A stretch of DNA of 64,000 nucleotides. Source: Cucumis sativus (lineage: Eukaryota; Streptophyta; Magnoliopsida; Cucurbitales; Cucurbitaceae). Every line of letters starts with the position of its first letter. The stretch's first letter is position 1. The stretch lies in NCBI RefSeq assembly GCF_000004075.3, contig NC_026660.2, forward strand, positions 25,795,498 to 25,859,497. The letters run 5' to 3'. The position numbers were made by a program, and so were the translations under genes. The notes under the pieces were generated by a model. It was not told where the DNA came from and did not search any database. It saw only the letters and a list, made by a program, of their open reading frames with translations. Shown here piece after piece: positions 24,990-38,900 of the stretch.

Positions 24990-26777
24990 ATGAAAGCCCT
25001 TCGCCACAAGAAAATGGCGGAAAAGCATAAGAAATATCATCACACCAAAGCGCTTAATTGCGCCCTTCCTTTCTGTTTCTTTTGCACCATGAACGAACCT
25101 GACCCATTTCTCAGAACCTTCAAAATCACTGAATGTTTCAAGGAAATACCACTGAGAGATGATCCAGAGTCTGTTCTTGCACTGAGTGGACTATGGAACA
25201 TCGCCATGACTCGACCCGATAACCCGGAATTTCCAGAGCTTGGGATATTTGAGTGTATGGCAAAGCTTATTAGCAGAGGAATTAGTGATAGGAAATGGCT
25301 GTTTAGAGATCAGAACGTTTATATTCCTTATTATGCTGCTCATATTATTGGGTCTTACGCCATGAACAGAGCTGAATTTGCAGAAATTGCTGTTGAATCT
25401 GGAGTGATTCCGCCATTGATGGAGCTTTTGAGAGGAAAAATCAGCTGGGTCGAGCAGAGAGTGGCCATTCGAGCTCTTGGTCATTTGGCAAGCCATGAAA
25501 GAACGTTCGAATCAGTTGCTCAAATTGGAGGGGAAACAGTGGAATTAGCAATGGAAATTGCTTCAAATTTTGTCGAAAATGTTTATACTCAATTCTTCTG
25601 TCTCAAAAAGAGATTAAAGTATCAACGAAATTTGCTCACGAGAGGTCTTGGAGGGGTCGAAATAGAGAATAGAAAAGCAGAGGAATGGGCAATTCAAACG
25701 CAGTGTTGGTCTCTTTATCTCATCAATAGTTTCGCTCGCAAAGAGAAGCATCTAAATTTTATCTGTAAAACGAATTTCTTGAAGAATTTGTGCGGAATTT
25801 GGGGTGGACTGATAAACCCAGAAGCCCCTGGTGGAATTGGGCTTTTGAGAACTCTCTGTAAAACAGAGACTGGAAGAAAAGCTGTGGCGGATGTGGAAGA
25901 AGTCCTGAAATCCCTATGCGTTCTTGCAAGAACCTCAGATGAATGGCAGATCATGGCAATTGAATGTCTTTTGAATCTGATCAAAGACCCAGAAACAAGA
26001 TATAGAGTTCTCGAAACCTCTGTTTTTTCTCTTGTTGATTTGGTAGAGCTTGAAACTGGAATTGATAGAAAGAAACAAAAATTGGGAGACATTTTAACAC
26101 GAGCATTGTTGCAAGATTATCACAAAATCAAATACGGAAATCAAAAGCTTTACAGTGAAAGAGCAACGAGAGCATTAGGGGAACTTTGGGATTTGAAAGT
26201 TGAGAAGAAGAGAAAAGAGAAATTAATGTCAGAGAAAGAGATGAAAAAGAGGAAACTCTTAGTGGGTATTCTCAAAAAACAGGGGAATCACAAATTTAGA
26301 ATTGGAGAAATTGAAAAGGCTGCGATGAAATACACAGAAGCTTTGAATATAAGCTTACCGAAAATGAGAAAACAGAGGCTAGTACTCCATAGCAACAGAG
26401 CTCAATGTTTTCTTTTGGTGAGGGACCCAGAAGCCGCCATTAGCGACACGACTCGAGCTCTGTGTTTGTCGAAACAGGGGAGTCCTCACATGAGAAGCCT
26501 ATGGAGAAGATCGCAGGCTTACGATATGATGAGATTGAGCAAAGAAAGCTTAATGGATTGTTTGGTTTTTGTTAGCTGCAGAATTAAGTTGAAGCACAAG
26601 ATTCCGTTTTATGCGGCTCGAATGATCAACAAGCAGATGAATGCGACGTGGGTATTTGGTTCTGTGAAATTAAGAACCTTGAATAGTGATGAAGATCTTG
26701 TTCGAGAATCGGTAATGGGGGAATGTGGAGATGGGAGGATGTTGATGATGAAGATGAAGCAGAGAAAGAATGGTTAG
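24990..26777 (+). CDS. ARM-repeat/TPR protein
   Basis: A single exon of 595 codons. Residues 60-350 are helical ARM-like sequence (GVIPPLMELL, AIRALGHLASHE, ECLLNLIKD). A charged linker (403-425) leads to three TPRs at about 425-525. The first TPR has KKQGN and the second LHSNRAQ, and the third carries RSLWRRSQAY, so the residues of an Hsp90/Hsp70 carboxylate clamp are largely kept (with Arg for one Lys). It matches plant proteins annotated as ARM-repeat/TPR-like (for example At5g10200), of uncertain function. A co-chaperone role is inference. The second Met (25014, ATGGCG) has the better start context and would shorten the protein by 8 aa. The last 20 or so codons look atypical, and another frame encodes an acidic tail (see findings). 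Confidence 0.88.
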   Translation: MKALRHKKMAEKHKKYHHTKALNCALPFCFFCTMNEPDPFLRTFKITECFKEIPLRDDPESVLALSGLWNIAMTRPDNPEFPELGIFECMAKLISRGISDRKWLFRDQNVYIPYYAAHIIGSYAMNRAEFAEIAVESGVIPPLMELLRGKISWVEQRVAIRALGHLASHERTFESVAQIGGETVELAMEIASNFVENVYTQFFCLKKRLKYQRNLLTRGLGGVEIENRKAEEWAIQTQCWSLYLINSFARKEKHLNFICKTNFLKNLCGIWGGLINPEAPGGIGLLRTLCKTETGRKAVADVEEVLKSLCVLARTSDEWQIMAIECLLNLIKDPETRYRVLETSVFSLVDLVELETGIDRKKQKLGDILTRALLQDYHKIKYGNQKLYSERATRALGELWDLKVEKKRKEKLMSEKEMKKRKLLVGILKKQGNHKFRIGEIEKAAMKYTEALNISLPKMRKQRLVLHSNRAQCFLLVRDPEAAISDTTRALCLSKQGSPHMRSLWRRSQAYDMMRLSKESLMDCLVFVSCRIKLKHKIPFYAARMINKQMNATWVFGSVKLRTLNSDEDLVRESVMGECGDGRMLMMKMKQRKNG

Positions 26778-26814
26778 ATGAGCATTGAGTTTAATCAATG
26801 TGAAGGATGTAAGG

Positions 26815-26840
26815 AGGTGGTAGTGGTAGTGGTAGTGGTA
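26815..26840. repeat. (GGTAGT)n short tandem repeat in the 3' UTR
   Basis: About four GGTAGT units just after the ARM/TPR stop codon. Confidence 0.8.
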
Positions 26841-28903
26841 CATATTAATTAATGGAGGGAAAAATTGAAGGGAGGATGTGATGATCTTTGTGATGCTTTG
26901 AAATCCATGTAATTAATCTCATTTAGAGTACCTTTGATTCAATATTTCTGTTGGTTTTCACATATTTGATGTTAGTTTAAATGGCATGAATTTGTATTAT
27001 CAAAAATTGTTGGAAGTTGGATTTTCTCTACAAAATATATATACATATATATATTGAGTACTAGATCTCTTGCCAATCCCATGCCCAATTGAATTCTGTG
27101 AAGGTAGATAAATAGACATGTAATTGAAGTTTTTAGTATTTTCAACGTGCATTTTCATAATTGATCTAAGGTAAAATGTTCAAAATGGTAATATGTTTAT
27201 GAATAATAAAAGTCATCTTTTTTCTTCTCTTTTTCGAGTTCAATCAAGATAGAATGAATTCAAACCTCCAACATAACTGAAAAGAGTAAGTATCAAGTAT
27301 AGATAAATTATCGTCACTTTAACAATGAAGAAAAAACGAGTTATGCATACGAAACAAATATCTCGTTGAATTCATAATAATTATTATACAATATATTATG
27401 TTATCCATGTTTTGATTTTAATAAAAGTGAAATGAGTCTTTAACAGGAGGCTTTTTTTAAAAAAAAAAAAGTTAATTATCCCTCATAAAATGTAAAGATA
27501 GATAGAATGATAAAATAAAGAAGCTATTTTGATTATAGAATCTAGAACTCAATTTCACCACAGACAAAATTTTATTTGAGTCATAAGGTACAGAATTTTG
27601 TTTTTTCATTTTCCTCTAGCCACTCTTGATAACCAATTGAGTTGTGTGAATAGGTTTGAAAAAAAAATTAATCTATCGTTAGTCGTTAGGGATTGTAACA
27701 TTAAAAAATGTATAAAATCAATTGACCAACTGCACCTATATTTTCAATAATTTCATAGCGATTCTCCATATATATATATATGTATATATTAATTTTGAAA
27801 TTCTTTTAGTGATATTGAAATTGGAACAATTGGGGGGTTACACTTGTGATATGTTGTAAAATGCATAAGTTGGTTAAAGATGCAATAATCTTATTTTATT
27901 TGCAAATTGGAGAGACCCTGAATGAAGACGAAACTAACCAAAATCTTTAGTCACCATAATCAAATTTCAAATCCTACCTAACTCATCAAAAACACAAGCT
28001 ATTTAGGTCATATCCAACAAAACCAATATTAAATTACCATAATTAATCTAATCAGTGAATTACAGCATCGTCAAATATGGACTCGAGGGGCTATAGACTT
28101 TTTAGCCAACTCCAATAATAGAAATTATAATATTGACATAAGTGGTTAGTTGCCCCTTTTTTTGGTTTATATGTTGAACAAGGAGAAAAGAACAGAGTAT
28201 GAGCAATATCTCATTTGCAAATCTGAAGGTCTTGTCCATTGTGTTTGAACATTAAAAAAAAATCGATGGCCCCTCTCTTAGTCTTGCCTCATTCTTTTAC
28301 AAACCTCTCTATGCAAAGCTCATCCACCCATCATCTACGTATTTTCTCATCAATTTATTGCATCAAAGATAATTTATGATATAGAGAGATCATTGATATG
28401 ACACTGCCTCGCAATTTCAAAGATGTTCTCTCTTTTTCAATAGCATTTAAGATCCATTTGATGTTAGGAATTTGCGTATTGAAAAACAGAAAAGTCAAAC
28501 GAAATCCATAGTATGATATACATACAGACATGAACTCAGATCAAAACCTGTTGTAATATTCCACTTGAAATTGAATTGAAGGGTGCTCTTTAAGAAACGA
28601 GTTCGATCACACAAGGAAATATGTCTTCTTAATTTAACGAAAGGGTTGGTTAAAAAGTCTTATAACCCCAATAAAATCTTAATTACATATTTCCCAAAAC
28701 CAAGATTTCAACAATTTTGTGAAATATTGAAGAAAAAAAAAACTCGACGAGATTACTAGAACGATGAAGATCTAAACAGGATCTATACATGAATAAAGAT
28801 ACAGCTGCAAATTTTATTATCAAGAGTTAACTGTACTGTAAGTAAATATAATGAATTTTTACACTGGAAATGAAGGGAAACTCAGAAAGGGGCAGAAGAG
28901 AGA

Positions 28904-28978
<75 letters not shown>

Positions 28979-29921
28979 TAGAATGTTATACTCCTGTAGG
29001 GGTTAACGACCAAATTTGTGTGTATGCTTTCAGTTTCTAGCTACAGATGTTGAGCCATGTGTCCACTTGATTGACAAAGAACACACGGTTGATTTCAAGA
29101 AACGAGTCTGAATAACAAAATCACATCAGCGTTCCTCCTGCACTAGAGTCGAATTTAGTCAGGAATCTTACAATTTGGAGTACTCGTTGGAAGAAGGTTG
29201 CAATTCTTCTTAGTTGAAACATTTAAAACAAACATTATCATAAGACATGCTTACAGATACCGTCAGCAGAAGACAAACAAAAGGGGCTGATATAAGAACG
29301 TGTATTGGAAAAAATTAGTGCAAACTGTCACGCAAGTTATTAGTTAAATTAGTTTTCTCTTCGATTTACGTTCTGTAGCTTTTATTTAAGGCAGTGCCTC
29401 CTAAATTGGAGGATAGTGGCATGATGGTTTAGTGGATTGATTAGGAAGATTTTCTAGGTTAGTGGTAAAAATGTAAGGATAATGCATTAGGGGGTAGTTT
29501 CTTATACAAAAACTTGTTTTCAAGTCAATGAATGTAAAATTGAAACGCATGATCCTCGCTTTTTTTTTTCCTCTTGTTTCCAGCTTTTGTTCTATTGGTT
29601 ATAGTTTTTACTATAGTTTCACCTCAAGAAAACAAGGAAGGGATGGAAGAAAAAAAACAACAGAGGAGAACTTAAGGGATGGGTGGATTCCTAACTAAAT
29701 TGGGGTACCACTGTTGTACTTGCTGTACATGTTGACACAGTGTGAACTACCATAAAGTCCAATGCAAGTAAATCTTTAACATGCAACAAACTGCCATTGG
29801 AAAATAAAAAGGACCGCTACCAGTATTTTACATTTTTTTTAAGCTAAAAAAATGAGCATTTTCAATTTTCATGAAAGAAAAAAAAAACGGACTACTTACC
29901 ATAAGACAACCTTTGAGGAGC
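26841..29921. other. Intergenic region between ARM/TPR and SRFR1
   Basis: Convergent 3' flanks. AT-rich, with a short TATATA run near 27771 and a long (GA)n repeat at 28904-28976. No gene seen. Confidence 0.5.
28904..28976. repeat. Long (AG)n microsatellite
   Basis: A nearly pure AG tract of more than 30 units from about 28911, preceded by AGAAGAGAG variants. Likely length-polymorphic. Confidence 0.95.
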
Positions 29922-32900
29922 TCAATCATCATATGAACTCAAAGCAGCAACAACCGACCCTGTTGTTTTAAGAGTTGATGCCACATCCGGATATTCTTTC
30001 CACGATGTTGTCATCTTTAGAGATGGATATAACCAACTCTTCACAGAATCAACAAAAGAATTTGGATCGAAGTTCAACATAGCTTCCCAATCCACTTGCA
30101 GTCCTCGAGGAATGTTCCCACAGAACTCCATGTTTGCTGCAAGAAGCAATCCAAGCAAAACAACAAATCCAACAGCCGCAGAACCCCTTGATAGTGGCAT
30201 AAAATTGTACCTAAAATGCAGTTGAGTTTTTAAAACCCTGCGAAATTGACAATCGAAATAGTAACACAACAGTAGAAATACTCTACCAGTAATAGATCAT
30301 CCTTAGAATTGAATCCCTCACAGTTTCCAGAGTACTAAAATCCATAGATCCATAGTTTTCTCCGCAATAAGCATTGCATATGCTCTGAAAAATCAAGTGG
30401 TGAGAATAGTACACTTGAATAAATAATATTATATAAATATTGGCTTTCGCCATGCAGTGTTTATACTAGTCTAGCTAGTTCGAAATCAGAGTTAAGAAAT
30501 TGGGAGCCCGGATTACATCACTGAATCAATCCAATGCTCTGATATGTAAAGTATTCCCTCCCAAATCACAATGTTTTACTCGAGATTATGTGGTTAAATG
30601 TCATGTCAGACTAGGAAGGTGGAACCATGTTGGTCACCAATACGTGTTCATGTGCTTATCCCATTGAAGTCATTGCATGTAGGAACACAAATATTCTGAT
30701 TATCTACTTGAAAAGTTTTTTTTTCAAAAAAAAAAACATACTCTCTTCTCATACACCGATCACTTACATACTGCATGAACATGTCAGAGAAGTGGGGCCC
30801 TAATTGTTAGTTAGCATATGAGCCTTACTAGTAACTAATGTAATGGCGTAGGCAGATGGCAAACATCGTGAAGAGTAAAATAGTATCAGCTTAATGGGGT
30901 TGACAAGAGAGGATATGTAGTTGGTCAGCACCGTCTTGTATTTTGGAAAAGGTAAGGAAGCTCTCAAGTTATCCTTCGCTTATATCCATTGTATCCAATG
31001 TTAAGATTAGATAACATGAAATTTCACCTCAAAATCAATTGAAAATAAGAGTGACCCATTCATGTTATAAAGAGTGTGAGATCCCTTGATTTTTCCAAGG
31101 TGGATTCCTTAATATCTCCATCTCAAGATAATGGCTTTTTTGGTTTCATCATTCTTTAATTAGATCCCAATAAATATATTGGACCGAGTACCCGTTTGAA
31201 CTTTATATACTCTGATGCGATATTAGATAACATGAGTTTTCATCTCAAAATCAATTACTAATGTGAGGAGTATCTTATCTATCTTATAAAAATGGTAAGG
31301 TCCCTTGATTTTTCTAGCATGGGATCCTCAACTGTTCATAAATAGTATTATCTAGCTATATCATTCTCTTATGATTTTGCCAATGTGTGGGGACTGACAG
31401 GTTAAAACCATGACATGAGACCTTGGAAGGTAGAATTTGGATGATGTTCTCAACAAAAGGGTATCCTAATGGTTGAAGATCTTAAAAATTCAGAAAGGTA
31501 TACCAAGCGCTGAAAACCGAACTTGCATATAGGGAAAAATATTTTCTACCCTCTTTCTCCACAAATGTAATAAATGTAAGAGGTTACATCCATATTTCTA
31601 GAGTGGCATATTCCGTGAATATCCTAAGCTATGTTTGCACAGTTACATTAAAGAAAAAAAAAGAAAAAAAAAAGAGAGGAAATGTCTATGCTCTAAAACG
31701 CTACATGCTAGGAAGGGTAAACAGATGTTAGTGGCAGTCTGTTAGAAGAGTAAAAATATATTTGTTGGACGGACTGTAGGCAATCTTTTGTTGGCTGCAT
31801 TGTGGAACAGGTAAATGAAATTCTTTTCTCATATATTTTTATAGGATCATCGGATTCTAAAAACGCAGCATAGCATAGGAAGAAGGTGGCTTAAAAGGAA
31901 ATGGATAGCAAGGGGATGGAATGGAGAAGGAATTGGTAAGTGTATGGAGCATCCAACTCACAATATGGCCTTTTCTTTTATTTTTTAAATATCTGTGAAA
32001 ATTTGGGTCACCTTGACTAATGTCACAAGATAACCCATTTAGCTCTACAAAATGTGGCTTGTCTATTCGTTGCTCTCGATGATATGCATAAAACCAAGGC
32101 TATAATAATTAGTTACAAAACTTGGTTGAAGGGAAAATGATTTGATACTAAATGATATACAAAGCCCTCAGATATTGGTTCAGCAAGGAAACACGGTAGA
32201 AAAACCAAACTAGAGGAACAGAATGCTATTAGTGTTCCTAGGGGATTATGGGTAATAGAGAGGCTAGAATATCAGCAAGGCAGCACCAACTTGAAAGGTG
32301 GTTAGGTAAAGAGATAGACATGGCAGCGTCGATGCAATCCAATTGCCTTAAAGAAGCTTCTAGTATGTTTGGCAATTGATATAAAGAGGCCAACCCAAAA
32401 GATATTCACTCACACGTCTCCCACAAACTAAAATTACCAAGAATTATGCCCACTCTCCAATATTTTTAAGTTCAGAATCTCTCTGCAGTTGTTCAAGTTC
32501 ATATCTTCAGGCAAATATCAATGGCAACAGGATCAAACAAAAGATCTACAAGTAACATACTTCCCATGCCATCGCCATCTCAGCATCAAATTCTTCCCAT
32601 CTGGAAGGTGTACATGGAGTTCTAATTGCAAAATCAAATCCACGCTCTCCCCTAAAATGAAAATATTGGAGAGGGAAATGGTTAGAATAAAATAACATAC
32701 ATTATAAAAATTGCAAATAAAGCAATAAAGATGTGACTAATTTACGTCTTGACTAGTGTAATCCTTGTCCCTTCTAGTTGTTTCCTGAAACAATAATGAA
32801 ATGACAGAAAATAGGCGTTAGAAGACATTCAGAGAGTTCAAGGCAATCATTTGCAGGAGGGAACATTTAAAGAGTTCAAAGCAATTATTTGCAGGTCTAT

Positions 32901-35900
32901 TACCCCTCGAAAGCAGTACTGTTGCACCAGGTAGCCAACCAGAAGTCCTCACCAACCACTTTATAAAGATCAGAGCATGACTTTGCTTGCATAATCTGCA
33001 ATAAATGAACATTACTAACACATGTTATCTTCTCCTTTTACTAGATAACTAACATGTGTTATCTAAAGGGGCAAAAAATTCAAACACAATGGAAATAAAG
33101 AAAGAAAATCCAATACATATTAACATAACAAAATTTTCTTCCTTTTGGAGCATTCTCCATAAAGAATTTTGTAATTGCAGATTTTTTTTGCCAATTGGAA
33201 ACCTTTCTCTAACCCTCTGCTTTTTGGGTATATCTAATTTCCCATCTTTTACATATGCCTTTCTAGTTTCTATCTAATACAATTCTTAGTTGCTTATCAA
33301 AGAATAAAAAATAGATGATGTGAGAATGTACTAATGGTTATAAAAAAAACAGGAAACATTTTGTAATTCTTGCACGCTATCAAGGGGCTTGATAAAAGGA
33401 CAGTATATTCATTCGACATTTGTTCTCACGTTCCAAAACTGGCTGAAGGTTTCTAATCCACAAATATCTTATTAAAATTCTTAATATTTTTGTTAATTGT
33501 ATATGTACGTATAAAATATGAGAAACTTCCAAAATGGTGACAGAGTTTGATATACCAATCATTTCTAAACTGCAAATTAATATCTTGAGTCATCCAGGAA
33601 CACCCTTGGGATGCACGGCCATACAGAAGGATACCAAGTTATGCAAACTTCTCAACATATTTTGCTTGGTTACATTCTAGACCTCGAAAGTTATATTTGT
33701 TACAACCCACTAACCAAGAATACTATGGTCTCTTCTCATGTTCTTTTCCACGAAGAAAATGTCCTACCTTTCAGTGACCCTATAGTCCACTCTAAGCCAC
33801 ACCTACTCCCACCTCTTCGTCTGACCCCATCTCCTTACATATGAAAATATTGCATTTTATAAATGAAGAATACAAAAATAATCACTGGATTCTGCTAAAC
33901 ATTCAGGAAAGGAAACTGCGAGATAATCAGAAATCACGTTGAACAATTTGGTAATTTTTCAAAACAAATGAAGATAAAAAAACTCACATTTTGTAATTTT
34001 CCATCTTCTCTCAGATCCACCATCAAGTCTGACTTGTTGTACACAAAGGGTTTGTGTTTAATAACCGCTTTTGCAACTTCTAATGTCCTGCCGACCCAAC
34101 AATTGTTAATACAGTCCACCAATACTTGCATGAAGAACCACTATATTCTTTTTACCTCTCAAAATTTGGATAGTACCGAACCACTTTTGCTTGGCCAAGA
34201 ATCATCGGCGTATGGGATCCAAATCCAGAATTGAACTCTTCACTAAAATAATGTAATGTCCAAAATTTAGACACTGCTATAACAGTGAATTGGTGTTCCA
34301 TATTCAAATGACAAGACATGAATAAAAAAATTCTTTCAATAATAGGATATTGCTAGTTAAGTGTAAACAAATTCATGGGCGGCCAAATAAAACTTCATTT
34401 ATTGAGGAATACCTTAGTTTGTTAATCCATACAACAGGATCACAAGGTTCAGAAATTTGTCTCCACTTGACAGCAAAAGAGAAGACATCTTGCCATGAAA
34501 TAAAATTATGACCAGATAATCTATCTTCCAGATGGCTACTTGAAGATGGTTCTGAAAAGCCACTGGTACTACAACCTGCACCACCTCTGTTCTGGCTGGC
34601 TATACTGGGCCTTTCTCTTCTCCGAGCTCTTTTACCATGCTTGGTGTTACTTTTATTGGAACATTTCCATTCTGCTAGCATTGCACGCCAAGTTCTCGAA
34701 ACCTTTTGAGCAACATCAATGACAGCTAATCCTGCCATGCGATGCTGGTAAACAGAAAGATCAGATTCAATAATTCTTTGGAACAAGTGATTCCTTTTTA
34801 ATAATCCAGAGAAATGACATGCAAAAACAAGAGAAGACGTTGGAACTTGGAAGTAGCAAGAGTGGAGAATGCAAAATACAGAAATATCAAATGAATGCAA
34901 CTATTTTCTTGTAATCCAAATTTGATTTCAAATTTTTTTGCATACAGTTATTTGATGGTTGAGAAATCAACTCCAGCACATCCATGTATAAACAACAGCC
35001 AAACAATATTTCGACCACTGAAGATGAGAATTAGCAACATATTTTTTACTTTTGTACCTTAAAAGTTGATTAATGCCATCTTATTTCAAAAACCAATCAA
35101 TTTAAGTAATGATTGTCGCACACATTTGGGTTACAATAAAATCAGAGATAGTAGTAGCAAAAGGCACATTAAGTCATATCTTTCTAATTATGGTGAGTGA
35201 AAGTGATATGATGATAACATACAAAATATAGCTCTTCTTATATTCGATGTTCAGAACTTCCAAGAAACAATAAAAATAAATAGATAGATAGATAGATAGA
35301 TAAAAAATAATAATAAAATATATATTAAAAAAACAGAAAAGAGAAAGAAAGAAAGAAAACTGTACATTTTTTAAGAGAAAATTAGCAATCAGTACAGCAT
35401 AAATGTTTAACGGAATAAGTTGGAATATCAGACATGCTGCAGGAGATTTTGATATAATTTTCAAATTTATTTTTCACACTGAATCACCTGACGCCGGTTT
35501 GACAAGAACCCAGGGCAATCATACTGGATTTTTCTCCCAGTAGTATCGGCAGCCAATAGAAGAGATATCTTCTGCTTTGTCATGCCATGTTCTTGCTTTC
35601 TAAGTCTACCTTTCTTTAAAGACTCACGTATTGGAGGTTGTCTGAAAACCTTTTCACAAACATCCTTTGGGTGCAATCGTTTACACCAATACTCCTAATA
35701 TGCAAAAGTATGATATGAGTGATATGACCGCCACATGAGTTAAGAAATTGTGTCAAAACTTGAAATCACAGCACAGATGCCTAGAATCTGAAAAACAGCT
35801 TTGCACGTTTGAACCATTTCCTATTAAGAGAACTATACTAAGTAAAAGTTACAAACTGATAGGAGATGCAACAATTTACATCACTTCATGAATGCATCAT

Positions 35901-38900
35901 ATACTACGTCATGATACAGATATATTATATAAGGATATACTAGAACGCTAAAAGATAATTAAACTGCAAATTAATAGGAAGAGGTACTGCAAGAATATAA
36001 AATTTACTATTAAATATCCAATAGATGAAAATTATTTGCTACAGTTCTGTTATTATTTATTCTTAAAATGTATCGTTTCAAAATCATTGTGCACAGGAAC
36101 AAGAACAATCTTCAGTGTCTCAAGTCTGCAGAGAACTAAGTGCAAGCCAGCAGTTCAGAGAACTTTGTCAGACAACTGTTGAAGCCTCGCTCTACGCTAA
36201 CATAAAGAGAAGACCATGAAGCAAGTTGGACGTTCATTTTGTACAGTAATTTGGTAATGCATATTTTTGCAGGTTCCTCTTGCACTCCATAATGCAAAAA
36301 CTATTTCACAATATTTTATCTGGTTGATTTTAATTAACAAACTGCAAGGGAAACCAGAAGCAAGCCAATAATACTTATCTTTAACACAACCCCTCTACAA
36401 AATTATTACTATAGTCACGACTAACAATGTACTTTTGATCGTTTGGTTTGGTTAATTGTACCCTATACACTGTTAAATCTTACCATTTCATTTCCATTCT
36501 TGTCCCTATCACACCCTCGACTTTAGAGAGTTAAGGCAGGTTTGAGGACTACCTTAACAGGATTGAGAAGTTCTTGCCAGAAAAATTGTCGTTAATTTTT
36601 TTTATTATCTTATAAATTAAAAAATAATTAAACATCACTAATTATATATAGAAGTATATATTTGTATAGAAATATGGTTATAATAAAAATTCTTCGTGTC
36701 TGAATCAGGTAATAAATGTGTTTTTGGTCCATATCCCAAATCAAAGTAGAAAAAAATATTGAAATAAAACTATCGATCGTGACCTCAGTCCCAACTGAAA
36801 CAACAATTTTCCTCCATGCTTAGAGGCAGCCTGCTAGGTAGGATTACTATTTGAGATGATTAGCAGGGTAAACAAGTGTGATTCAGATCAACAAGAACTA
36901 GACTTTGACTAGTGGTTTTTGGAAAATTTAGAAAGCAAAAGCATGAGAGCAAAATATCTTCCCCCGTTCCTCAAGTTTATTGATTTTGACGGAAAAACGA
37001 TCAGATATAACTGCAGCAGTTATTTGTATTGCAATAACTACTCTTTTATATAATTATTTTTTCAAAGGAACAACATTAATGAAATAAGAAATTCCAAGGG
37101 TATCTTCATTTTACTACAGACAGAAAATCTTATAAATTAACTGAGTAGAAAGTCCAAAAATCGTGAACTTGAACTAAAAGCTTTACTTGGCAGCGACTAT
37201 TACACCAGCACCAAATAAAAACTCACAAGAAGAATTAAAAATAAGAGTGAAAAATAAAAATAAAATAATAACAAATGAACCAAATACTTATTGGGGCCAG
37301 CACCAACTGTACTTCAGTGAGATGATAATTAATAGTTCCTGAACATATTTTCTAGTGAAAAGGAAAATATTTAACTAGAAAATAAACAGGTTTAACAGTA
37401 GAGATCGTATTTCAACCCTTTTCTAATGTTTAAGAATATAATAGATCAAACTAAAAGTTTAAGGACAGCTGCACAGTAACTTCAGAGTGGATTTTGCAAA
37501 TAACTCTCAACACTAACTTCCATTAACATGCTTATCAGAAAAAAATTGTATTAGGTTACTTTAAATCATAGCTATACATCTGCATTTAAAAGTGAGTAAG
37601 ACGGCATAATGCAGGGAAACATGCAAGCCGATGAAAACTTAATTAAATCTTCAATGACTGAAATTGGTAAGGAGGAGATGGTTATAGGCATGACAAGAAG
37701 GTAAAGAAATGATTCAGTACAACAAAAAAGAAAAAAAGACGAATATAATTAAGAAGAAAGTGCACCTTGAAGAGTGGATCAATATCCCCATCAATATCAA
37801 ACCAACAAAAGTCACTACTGCTTTTAGATGCCGTGTACAAAGCAATTTCCTTCTGCAATTCGTGAAAACAAAGAAATATTATGCACTTCAAATTATTAAA
37901 ATTGTCAAAGGTGCTTCAGAAAAATCAATTTTATTTTAAAAGCATTTCTTCCCAAGTTATTCCAAACACACTTAAAGTGAACAGACCAATTAGTATACAA
38001 TTTTATTTTAAAAGCATTTGGTTCTTGGGTAGTTGGTTTGGTTGTTACTTGCTTTCAATATATTGGGAGCCTTATTTGGAAACAGGGAGTTTTTCCTTCA
38101 ACAAATAATTTTTCCAGCTAGCTTATTGCATTACTCTGGCTGACCATACTTTGTGAAGCTAGAGACGTGGTTCTAAGGAAATGACAGAATCAATGCCCGT
38201 TTCAACCTTGTTTACCCATATCCTAAGTGAGGATAAAAGGCAACCAAACTTGTCAAACCAAAAACTCTCTCAATCTTTTTCCTATTCAGTAGGTAGAAAA
38301 CAAGAAACCACCTCCTAAATACGTGATCATGCAAATTCTGGGCAGAATTGTCATCCCTAGATTCATCTAGAAACCAACCTGATAGAATGCTAGGCATTGA
38401 AGCACAAACTTCTCCATGGAATCTAGATCCAAATCCAAGGTAGCATCATAGTCCTTAACCTGCCAAAAATAGGACACCAAGTAAGACAAAATTGCAAGAT
38501 CCTTTGAAAATGAAAATCAAATAAAGCAATTGATTATTGTACCGCTAATCCATATTCTCCGATAGCGTGGTAGCAGGAAGCTCGCAAATACAAACACTCA
38601 ATGTTGGCATTCTCAATTTTCAACCCAATAGATAAATCCTTGATAGCCTTTCTGCAAGTGCCGACTAGGTTATAAATTAGAAAAGATGCAAGTAACAAGA
38701 TGACTAAACAATTGTACATGTCACATTTGTTTTCAGTACCCAGAAAATTCAGGCTATTACATATGTTGTTAAAAAATGAAAGATGAGATAAACAGGTTAA
38801 GAGAGACGATGTTAATATTTTCTGCTTCAGCAAAAACTTTGGAAAATAGGTAAACTGTGTCCATTCCACCAGGTACGTTTTATATTTTCCAGTATACATT

